Shown here: in pieces, positions 23,831-31,207 of the stretch
Numbering within the stretch: position 1 is the stretch's first letter
Layout of the letters: each line of letters starts with the position of its first letter
Source of the DNA: Chloroflexota bacterium
Lineage (GTDB): Bacteria; Chloroflexota; Anaerolineae; J102
NCBI GenBank assembly: GCA_024224665.1
Contig: JAAENG010000379.1
Location: forward strand, 1-41,200
Length of the DNA stretch: 41,200 bases
Direction of reading: 5' to 3'
Made by a program: the position numbers and the translations under genes
Notes under the pieces: model-generated
Databases searched by the model: none
What the model was told of the DNA's origin: nothing
Seen by the model: the letters and a program-made list of their open reading frames with translations, nothing else

Positions 23831-24676
23831 CTATTCAGCTTTATCCTCTTCACTCGCGGCTTCTTCTTCCTCAGCAGGCTCATCTGCCGCGACTGCTTCC
23901 TCTGGCGCGGCTTCTTCGTCCTCAGCTGTGGCATACGCGTCAACGACGACCGCGCCTTCTTCGGTGACCACACCGGCCTCATAGGCCGCTTCATCCTCAG
24001 TGGCGGCCACAACCTCATAGGCGGCCCCCGCTTCAGTAACAACTGCTTGACCGGCGACGACACCCTCTTCTGTGACGGCAATGCCAAATACAGCCACTTC
24101 TGATGGCGAAGAAACAACTTTACTGGCAGCCACACCCTCTTCTGTGATCACCATGGCGAGCAGAAGGTCTTGACGAGCGGACAATCGTTCATTGATTTCC
24201 GCACCAATGTCTTTGGCGAGGGACAACGTCTGTCCTTCATCTGCCTGTTTGCGTACTGCTTCAACAAAATCTTTGCTGGTGGTCACGACAAGCGCTGATG
24301 TTCCTGCAGGTAGGGCAGCGCCGATCTCTTTAAGAGAATCTTTGCCGAATCCGGCATCGTGATGGGCGGCAATGGCGCCTATGGCAGCCCCGCCGGCAAC
24401 AGCCCAGCCTACCGGCCCAGCCAAAAGACCGACGACTCCACCCACGAGGGCGCCAATTGTGGCACCCTTGCCAGTGCTCATATCTCCTGTTTCTTTTATA
24501 TGCACTTTACCCTCGGCGCTACTGCGTACGACCGCGGCATCGTCGAAATAGAACTGCTGGCTCTTTTTGGCTTGCTTCAACTGATCTAAAGCATTATCTG
24601 CACCACGTTCATCTACATACGCGGCTACAAACAAGCCAACACCTGCGATTCCTTCATTGGTTTTTTCGTCACTCAT
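23831..24676 (-). CDS. DUF1269-like protein with long acidic repeat tail
   Basis: This is a 281-aa protein. Residues 10-160 follow the DUF1269 pattern: an alpha/beta start (VGLFVAAYVDERGADNALDQL), a Gly-zipper hydrophobic segment at about 68-105 (GATIGALVGGVVGLLAGPVGW), and a second alpha/beta half. After about 160 comes a low-complexity region. There 'VTEEGV'-like units recur (ITEEGVAAS, VTEEGVVAG, VTEEGAVVV). It ends in a Glu/Ala-rich run from about 245. The ATG at 24676 follows TAAGGAGA. It stands between the MscS gene and the DUF2252 operon. The tail could be a periplasmic or cytosolic polyanion or an interaction region; no function is known. Confidence 0.75.
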   Translation of the reverse strand: MSDEKTNEGIAGVGLFVAAYVDERGADNALDQLKQAKKSQQFYFDDAAVVRSSAEGKVHIKETGDMSTGKGATIGALVGGVVGLLAGPVGWAVAGGAAIGAIAAHHDAGFGKDSLKEIGAALPAGTSALVVTTSKDFVEAVRKQADEGQTLSLAKDIGAEINERLSARQDLLLAMVITEEGVAASKVVSSPSEVAVFGIAVTEEGVVAGQAVVTEAGAAYEVVAATEDEAAYEAGVVTEEGAVVVDAYATAEDEEAAPEEAVAADEPAEEEEAASEEDKAE

Positions 24677-24760
24677 GATCTTTCTCCTTAGATGTGAAGA
24701 TGATTGAAATTGGGTTAAATCGGCTATTTTAACTGTGACAGCGATTTTTCAGCTTTAGCT

Positions 24761-26122
24761 CTAGATACTTTCGACATTTTCTTCATTGTGGACAAAGAGA
24801 TCGTACTTTGGGTAGGGGATTTCGATGCCGTTCTGGATAAGTGCCAGCTCCATAGATGAATTCACCTTGTCACGCATGCTCCATTCTTGATCATGGGTAG
24901 CAATCCACCAGCGAATAGTTATTAACCTGGCCGACTTTCCGTATCCGAGGAACAGCACTTCCACTGGCCTGTCAGGCAGCACGCCTTCAACGTTCTTTAC
25001 TGCATCGGATAACACCTGTCTTGCTTGGTCAATGTTTTTACCGTAAGGCAAGTGCAGGTCAGTGCTGAGACGGAAAGTGGGATCAGGATAGGCGTAGTTC
25101 ACCACCTCGCTTTCTACGATCTTGCTGTTGGGTATGATCACTTCACGATTTTCCATTGTGCGTATCTTGGTAGTTCGCAAACCGATCTCAAGTATCACCC
25201 CTCTACGTCGCAAACTTTCGATGTATATGGCATCGCCCAGCCGGAACGGCTGGCTCATGAGGATTATGAACCCAGACATGACGTCAACGACCACATCTCT
25301 GGCCCCGAAAGCAAGTAGAACACCTACGACTAGTATGGTAACCGACAATGCAGTATTGCTGATCCCGAAATGAGATAGACCAACACTTAGAGCCAGAATC
25401 AAAACCATGAGCTGGCTAAAACGGCGAGTGATGGTCAGAACTGGAGCTAATCTAGTGAACTCGTCAGCCTCGAGCTCGGCACTGTAGTTATCAACAAGGA
25501 GGTCGATAAATCGTAATGCTATCGCTGTGGCCAGCACGGTAATCAGAACAAAGAAAAGATCATCGACTATGGTTCGTACATTATCGCTGAGAAATTTGAG
25601 GCGTAGGATGGCATAGCGAGTTAGGATAAGTAGCACAAGCCACTGCAGTTCCCTGCTTAAGGTCTGAATGGGTGTCTTGCTGAGTTGAATACCTGTATGC
25701 CTGAAGAACCATGTAAGCAATTGCGCTATCAGCTTGACGATCACGAAGTAACCGATCAGAACGATTAAGATCGATATGACTACATCTATCCAATCCCTCA
25801 CCGACAAACCGATAAATTGCGTGTCACTCAGACCCAAGTCATCAGCGATATCATCCACTTTTCCTGCTACGATGCCAGGCGTCGGTGTCGGAACCGGGGT
25901 ACTGGCTTTAACTGCCGAGGACACTTCATCGGCCGACTCAGCGATGCTGTCCTTTGCGACAGGTGTTGTCTGTGCGACGTTTGGTGGCTGGGTGGGGCTG
26001 AGGGCAACGGTAGCGGTCGCAGTCGGCGCCGGAGTCGTCGGTTCAGAAGCGCAGGCAACCATGATCCCACTGAAGGCCAGAGTAGTGAGTATAAGAAGCA
26101 TCCGGGCACGCGCGTGTTTCAT
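24761..26122 (-). CDS. MscS family mechanosensitive channel with lipoprotein-type N-terminus
   Basis: This 453-aa protein starts with a signal sequence and lipobox ending VAC at Cys24, then a Pro/Thr/Ala-rich linker (about 27-88, TPVPTPTPG). Three membrane helices follow at about 105-250, and the MscS pore/beta domain at about 255-340 (VLLAFGARDVVVDVMSGFIILMSQPFRLGDAI). The alpha/beta C-terminal domain ends at about 445. The pore helix and the 'QPFRLGD' loop are classical MscS. The family releases solutes on hypo-osmotic shock. ATG 26122 was chosen because it begins the signal peptide; a TTG three codons upstream is possible. The ribosome site is weak. It lies 77 bp after the receiver gene. 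Confidence 0.9.
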   Translation of the reverse strand: MKHARARMLLILTTLAFSGIMVACASEPTTPAPTATATVALSPTQPPNVAQTTPVAKDSIAESADEVSSAVKASTPVPTPTPGIVAGKVDDIADDLGLSDTQFIGLSVRDWIDVVISILIVLIGYFVIVKLIAQLLTWFFRHTGIQLSKTPIQTLSRELQWLVLLILTRYAILRLKFLSDNVRTIVDDLFFVLITVLATAIALRFIDLLVDNYSAELEADEFTRLAPVLTITRRFSQLMVLILALSVGLSHFGISNTALSVTILVVGVLLAFGARDVVVDVMSGFIILMSQPFRLGDAIYIESLRRRGVILEIGLRTTKIRTMENREVIIPNSKIVESEVVNYAYPDPTFRLSTDLHLPYGKNIDQARQVLSDAVKNVEGVLPDRPVEVLFLGYGKSARLITIRWWIATHDQEWSMRDKVNSSMELALIQNGIEIPYPKYDLFVHNEENVESI

Positions 26123-26199
26123 GATGACCAAGTGACCGTTAATACACAGTGAGCAATTGCCGACTCGATAGATTGTTCGTCATGGTAGCGAAATCTTGA

Positions 26200-26622
26200 T
26201 TATGATTGAGACACGATGGTGTTGTCATCATTTTGGTTTGATTCAAGTGAGTCGCTCGATTGCAGCGCCCATTCGATCGCATCGAGTAGCGCCGTACCGT
26301 CAATGGGTTTACGAAAGTACCCTTCTGCACTCATTTTTAATGCTATGCGCCTACTCTGCGGATCGTCATCAGCCGAAACAATGATGATGGGCACATGTGC
26401 GCTGCACGCCGAGAGTTCCGCTTGCAGCTCCTTATCCGATAGCCTGAGCATTCGAACCTCCAGCACCACACATCCAGGCATGTCAAATCTGAGTGCAACA
26501 AGGAGGTCTTCTACGGAAGTGAATTCACGGATATCATAGCCAGCCACACGTAACAAACGCACAAGCCCTGTCCTAGCCGACTGATCGCTGTCTGCCACAA
26601 ATACAACGTTGACATTGTTCAT
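26200..26622 (-). CDS. Receiver-only response regulator with Glu at the phospho-acceptor position
   Basis: This 140-aa protein is a single CheY-like receiver domain with a short polar tail. By alignment with the regulator at 27498-28127, the acidic pocket reads ADSD instead of DDD, the acceptor Asp becomes Glu55 (CVVLEVRM), Ser83 of the Thr/Ser position is kept (IVSADD), and Lys105 is kept (FRKP). Glu at the acceptor commonly mimics the phosphorylated state, so it may be locked on, or may be a non-phosphorylated scaffold. ATG 26622 starts exactly at the receiver fold; a longer TTG start upstream lacks support. A GGAGCTCGG dyad lies 60 bp upstream. Confidence 0.82.
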   Translation of the reverse strand: MNNVNVVFVADSDQSARTGLVRLLRVAGYDIREFTSVEDLLVALRFDMPGCVVLEVRMLRLSDKELQAELSACSAHVPIIIVSADDDPQSRRIALKMSAEGYFRKPIDGTALLDAIEWALQSSDSLESNQNDDNTIVSQS

Positions 26623-26681
26623 GTTAATCAAAGTACGGAATGTCTTTCGAAAACGATAGGTCTTCAACCTTTACCAAGAAC

Positions 26682-26733
26682 GGAGCTCGGAGCGAATTGA
26701 ACCATTGTTTAGCTATTCTCCTTTCCGAACTCC
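26682..26733. repeat. GGAGTTCGG dyad element, copy 2
   Basis: GGAGCTCGG (26682-26690) faces CCGAACTCC (26725-26733) with one mismatch. The flanks match those of copy 1 at 13008-13060. It lies just upstream of the receiver-only regulator gene, where an operator or a REP-type hairpin could sit. Confidence 0.5.
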
Positions 26734-26846
26734 ACTTAAGAGTATATATGGCTGGGACACTGGGCGATATACCATCTTAGTGGTACACGGGAAAACAAGG
26801 TTCGCTTGCGTAGCAGTCCATAAGTAGCGAAATAGGGACGGAGAAA

Positions 26847-27005
26847 ATGGCTAAGTAACACCGATCGAAAGCGCTGAAACCATTCAAGATGACCTGCCTC
26901 AAACCATTTCGTTTCGAAGATGTCTTTAACGCCGCGCCCCGAAATCCCCGCCTGCCATTTCTAACTCACGAATCTATAGGACCTGCAAATCTTGTTCGCC
27001 ACTAG
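26847..27005 (+). pseudogene. Possible broken short gene in the 26.7-27.5 kb gap
   Basis: After a GGACGGAG sequence an ATG opens MAK, then TAA at 26856. The same frame continues as HRSKALKPFKMTCLKPFRFEDVF up to a TAG at 27003. The residue pattern looks protein-like but I recognise no family, and the frame may be chance. No other gene is supported between 26623 and 27497, which otherwise holds the dyad repeat and MITE copy 3. Confidence 0.2.
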
Positions 27006-27179
27006 ACCAATAGGTCAATTTCCTAATTCGTCTTCCCCAAGCCCGTTCCCGATGTCAACAGACGCTAACGAGCCATACTTCTGTCTTGCAGACTGTTCAT
27101 CTTTGGAACAGCTGATATTAGTTGTCAGAAAATGTCTAAACAGCCGAGGACAACCACTTCAATATGACGGTGCCGAGAA

Positions 27180-27324
27180 CTAGTGCATCGATGCATAAAT
27201 ATCCAGATATTTTTCTAGCGCTAGCCGCATCCGAGATGCGGCGGGTTTGAGTGGCATCCCGCCTGGTCACGGACCCGGCTAGCGCAGTAGAAACCGTTGA
27301 CTCACTTACGCCGAAGTGTACTAG
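27180..27324. mobile_element. Cloverleaf MITE, copy 3
   Basis: Its sequence matches copies 1 and 2 and it lies in the same orientation. The outer 9-bp stem and first two hairpins are intact; the last hairpin has one T/C mismatch (TGGTC against GACCC). The left end differs (CTAGTGCATCGATGCATAA). ACTAGTGCATCG occurs on both sides of the element (27179-27190 and 27320-27331). Confidence 0.87.
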
Positions 27325-27497
27325 TGCATCGTCAAGCCTTAAATTTCGGATCATTTCCCTGCTGAGAAACCCGAATTTTTAATGTAGCTGATGTACTAGG
27401 GCAAACCACGAGGCTCGCGCAAGCCGCCATGAATAACCTTCTGTTCAATTGACCACAACAGGAAGGAGTAGAGTTCGGCTGGTGTTCGCCGGCGTGT

Positions 27498-28127
27498 TTA
27501 CTGGCGGCGTGTTTTAGCTGGGTTGATACCAGCTTTTTCGCACAGGCGAACGAGCTCAGCAACCGATACGATCTCCATTTTCTGCATGACCCGGCCGCGG
27601 TGGATCTTGACTGTTTCCTCGGATATTCCCAGTTCGGACGCGATCTGTTTGTTCAGCATGCCGGTAATAACGTAGGTCATGATTTCGTACTCACGTGGAG
27701 TCAACGAATTGATCCGTTCACTGATGGAAGAAAGCTCGGCCCTTTGAGCGCGGCTCTCGGCGTCTTTGGCCAACGAAATGCGGATGGCTTCCAGCAGGTC
27801 GTCCCGGTCGACGGGTTTTGTCAAGAAGTCGACCGCTCCCATTTTCATGGCCTCGGCCGTTGTTTCAACATCTGCATGTGCAGAGAGAAAGATGATCGGC
27901 ATGCTATCTTCAGCCTTGACCATTTCCAACTGCAGCTCCGGTCCCGTCATTTCAGGCATTCTGACATCCAGGACTATGCAACCTGGACCGTCATATTTTC
28001 CTGATTCCAGAAAATCTCGGGCCGATGAAAACGACTCCTGTTTCATATCGGCCGCCTTGACAAGACGAGCAAGTCCTCGACGGGCCGATGGATCATCGTC
28101 AATGATAAAGACCGTTGGTTCGCTCAC
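27498..28127 (-). CDS. FixJ/NarL-type response regulator (receiver + LuxR HTH)
   Basis: This 209-aa regulator has a receiver domain at about 4-120 with acidic pair in IIDDD (Asp10/Asp11), phospho-acceptor Asp54 (VLDVRMP), Ser in FLSAHAD and Lys in LTKPVD. A LuxR-type helix-turn-helix lies at about 138-198 (LTPREYEIM...NKQIASELGISEETVKIHRGRVMQKM). This is the FixJ/TodT arrangement. The start is GTG at 28127, overlapping the TGA of the kinase gene (GTGA), with AAGGAAGA upstream. Kinase and regulator are therefore translationally coupled and should be a cognate pair. DNA targets are unknown. Confidence 0.93.
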   Translation of the reverse strand: MSEPTVFIIDDDPSARRGLARLVKAADMKQESFSSARDFLESGKYDGPGCIVLDVRMPEMTGPELQLEMVKAEDSMPIIFLSAHADVETTAEAMKMGAVDFLTKPVDRDDLLEAIRISLAKDAESRAQRAELSSISERINSLTPREYEIMTYVITGMLNKQIASELGISEETVKIHRGRVMQKMEIVSVAELVRLCEKAGINPAKTRRQ

Positions 28128-31100
28128 GTTTCATCTTCCTTATTGGTCACGGGGAGTGCAAAGCCCACGCGAACGCCTCCCTCGGGCCTGTTGTCCGCCC
28201 ACATTCGTCCGCCGTGCGCTTTGATGATCGAGTTGCTGATTGCCAGGCCCATGCCCGTGCCCGTGTGGCCTGGTTTCCAAGTTGCCAGGGGCTCGAAGAT
28301 ACCATCAATCACATTCGGATCAATTCCCGGGCCATTGTCATCTACGCAAACCTTGACCTCATCGGCATCGTGCGCCGTTGCGATTAGGATTCGCCGATCT
28401 TCACCAGTCTTGTCATTCATGGCCTGGCTGGCATTCATGATGAGATTGACCAGAACTTGCTGGATCTGGACTCTGTTTCCATTCACCCATGGCAGAGATG
28501 AATCAAATTGCGTCGTCAGCATGACACGCTGGATGATAAACTCGCTATGGAGAAGTTTCGTTGTTTCTTCCACAATAGCATTGATGTCGATCGGCAAGAA
28601 TTCCACTCTCTGTTCACGATAGAGTTGCCGCAGATTGCGGATGACATCTCCGGCGCGTTTGGCGTCGGCTACGATGTCGGCCAGAATCTCTGACATTTCC
28701 TCTTCTTCCCACTGGCCGCTCTCGATCATCATTTCCGCAGCTTGGGCATTGCAGAGAATGCCGGTAAGCGGCTGGTTCAATTCGTGGGAAATCGAACCGG
28801 TTAGCTGCCCCATACTCGTGGTGCGGTCGACTCGAGCCAGGGCTTCCCTTTGCTCTTGTGCCTCTTGCTCGGCCCGTTTGAATTTCGTGAGATCCATGTT
28901 AATGCTGACTACGTACTCTATCTCCCCATTGGCATCTTTGACCGAATACAGGTGACTTTGAATCCAACGAAATCGCGCTTCCGTATCCTCCAATCCCATT
29001 TCCTCTGTCGAGCGATTCCCTTCGTAGTCCATCGGCGGCAAAATTATGGGCTCGCCCTTGAAAGCTCTTTCCACCAGTGGCGCAAGACCGAGATCCTCAA
29101 TCTGCTTGTCGGTAAGCATGTTATAGTTCGCCAGCACTTGGGCGGTCTCTTCTTCGTTAAGCCCCCAATGCTTCTTCCAGGCAGCATTCACCTGGCTAAT
29201 TTTCCCTTCAGGCGTCAAAATCACAATGTCTAACGGAGAGCGCTCCATTAGGCTCCGGAATCGCTCTTCGCTCCTCAGCAACTCCTCTTCTACCTTCTTG
29301 CGTTCAGAAATGTCGGTAATAGAGCCTGACATACGGATAGCTTTGCCAGTTTCATCCCAGATGGCATTCCCTCTTGTATGAAACCACCGGTATTCTTCAG
29401 ATTTAGTTTGAAGGCGATAATCTACCTGGAATGGCACCCGATTTGTAAGGTGTTGGTCGACAGCCTGTCGGGTAGAATGGTAATCATCAGGATGCAGCCG
29501 GTTCCAAAACTCATCCGCTGAGTCTGAGAATTCCCCTGGCGAGTATTCCAGAACTTCCGTAAATCGGTCAGAATAATACACCGTGTCAGAGGAAATGTCC
29601 CAATCCCAGAGCGCGGCTGTGGATCCGGCGACGGCCAATTGGTAGCGTTCCTGGCTCACCTGAAGTTCCCTGACCGTTTTTTCGAGGCTATCGTAGAGCA
29701 AGGCATTTTCCACAGAGATGGCGAACTGAGATGACAGGTGCTTGAGGAGTTCTGCATTTTCCGGGGTGAAGACATCTGCCGTTTGGTTGTTTTCAAGATA
29801 CAGCATGGCTCGGAGTTTCCCCTGGCCCAAGGCGGGGAGGCAGGCAATCGATTGGGTCGTGTTTTTGATCAGTCGATCTTCGGCGAAACGATGATCCAGT
29901 TGGGCATCCCCCAAGACCAGCACATCTTGCGTCCTCTGGCAATAATTGAAGACCGATTCTGGGATGAGTTCGGTCTCGCGATCAGTCGGATCGAAGGGCT
30001 GGTGGAAAAGAGCCGTATGTTCATCGGTTGTTAAATCTTTTCGGGCCTGAACGAACCATTCATCTTCCTGCTTTAGCAGCAACACTGCTCTTTCCGCACC
30101 TGAGTTGGTCATCACCAAATCCATCATTTGGGTACAAAGTTGATCGAGATTGGTTTCGGCAGCCAGCAACTGCGAAGCGCGGGTGATACTTTCAAAATCC
30201 AACTGAATTGGAGTCGCGGATTGGGTAATGGTTGAATTTACCTTGCCAATGCCGGCCGAGGTATCAGGTATTCCGCTGAGGGTGGTATCGGGCGTAAACC
30301 ACTGCGGGTAGCGCTTTTCAAGGTCGTCGACCTTGGCGCCTGCTCCCCACTGACGGTAAAGTGAACATGCTTTACGCATATACATTTCGGCGATCTTATC
30401 GTTGCCCTGTTCCAGCCAGAATTGAGCAAATAATTCGTTCGCCAATGCTTGATCGTGCACAAACTGGTTCTCTTGTGCTCCCCTGATAGCTTGCTCATAA
30501 AGTTGGACAGCTTCCCACTGCTTGTCTGATGTTCGGCATTTTTCTGCAATCACCAGGTCGTATTGATGTTGATAATTCATAGGGGCTACATCGGCCCATA
30601 ATTCCAACTCATTTTCGAAGGTTGCCAGTCTCTCTAACCGTTCCTGCTGGTCAGCATCATTTTTGACATCTGCCAGGCCGGCAATACATGCCAATCCGCC
30701 ATAAAAGGAGATCTTGGTATACAGGTAGTGAGGATTGAGACTGCCACGGTACTTCAGCACATCGTTGATGCACCGGTATGCTTCTTGATGATCGCCGAAC
30801 AGATAGCACAATGTCATCTTCTGCAATCCGTAGAGAGCCAGAAGCATGGTGTTACTCTCCACCTCCGGCCACATCGTCTCTTTCGAAAACCAACTCCCCT
30901 CCAATCGTGTCGTCTGTCCAGATCGTTCTGCTAGGTTGTGCGCGGATTGTGCAAACAGCAGGAACATGAGCAGGTTGGCCACCTGCCTTTTGCTTCTACT
31001 GACCTCTACTGCCCACTCGATTTCGGCGAGATAGAAGTCCAGGGGCTTCCCTGTGCCCCAGATAAGGAGTGTGTGATTCAGAAGGCACCAGAGGCCCCAC

Positions 31101-31207
31101 TCGAAATTGCCTTCCTGCATTCCGATGTAATAGTACTTTTTGAGTGGTTCGATCAGGTCGTGAACTGGGCTCTCCCAATGGCGTATGAATGCATAGTGTA
31201 TGTCCAT
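28124..31207 (-). CDS. Giant sensor kinase, C-terminal part: helical region, GAF, two PAS, histidine kinase
   Basis: This is the downstream part of the STK/AAA/sensor kinase interrupted by a frameshift near 31290. In this 1027-aa stretch residues 1-300 are helical (the end of the ATPase-linked superhelical region), about 345-505 is a GAF domain, and about 518-635 and 645-785 are PAS/PAC domains. His808 lies in the H-box SISHELNQPL, followed by an ATPase domain with the N-box QVLVNLIMNASQ, G1 DNGPGID, F-box FEPL and G2 GTGMGLAIS. The FixL-like kinase core fits the FixJ-like regulator that follows with a GTGA overlap. The ATG at 31207 is only the first Met after the lesion. True coding sequence continues upstream to about 31285 in this frame. 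Confidence 0.85.
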   Translation of the reverse strand: MDIHYAFIRHWESPVHDLIEPLKKYYYIGMQEGNFEWGLWCLLNHTLLIWGTGKPLDFYLAEIEWAVEVSRSKRQVANLLMFLLFAQSAHNLAERSGQTTRLEGSWFSKETMWPEVESNTMLLALYGLQKMTLCYLFGDHQEAYRCINDVLKYRGSLNPHYLYTKISFYGGLACIAGLADVKNDADQQERLERLATFENELELWADVAPMNYQHQYDLVIAEKCRTSDKQWEAVQLYEQAIRGAQENQFVHDQALANELFAQFWLEQGNDKIAEMYMRKACSLYRQWGAGAKVDDLEKRYPQWFTPDTTLSGIPDTSAGIGKVNSTITQSATPIQLDFESITRASQLLAAETNLDQLCTQMMDLVMTNSGAERAVLLLKQEDEWFVQARKDLTTDEHTALFHQPFDPTDRETELIPESVFNYCQRTQDVLVLGDAQLDHRFAEDRLIKNTTQSIACLPALGQGKLRAMLYLENNQTADVFTPENAELLKHLSSQFAISVENALLYDSLEKTVRELQVSQERYQLAVAGSTAALWDWDISSDTVYYSDRFTEVLEYSPGEFSDSADEFWNRLHPDDYHSTRQAVDQHLTNRVPFQVDYRLQTKSEEYRWFHTRGNAIWDETGKAIRMSGSITDISERKKVEEELLRSEERFRSLMERSPLDIVILTPEGKISQVNAAWKKHWGLNEEETAQVLANYNMLTDKQIEDLGLAPLVERAFKGEPIILPPMDYEGNRSTEEMGLEDTEARFRWIQSHLYSVKDANGEIEYVVSINMDLTKFKRAEQEAQEQREALARVDRTTSMGQLTGSISHELNQPLTGILCNAQAAEMMIESGQWEEEEMSEILADIVADAKRAGDVIRNLRQLYREQRVEFLPIDINAIVEETTKLLHSEFIIQRVMLTTQFDSSLPWVNGNRVQIQQVLVNLIMNASQAMNDKTGEDRRILIATAHDADEVKVCVDDNGPGIDPNVIDGIFEPLATWKPGHTGTGMGLAISNSIIKAHGGRMWADNRPEGGVRVGFALPVTNKEDET

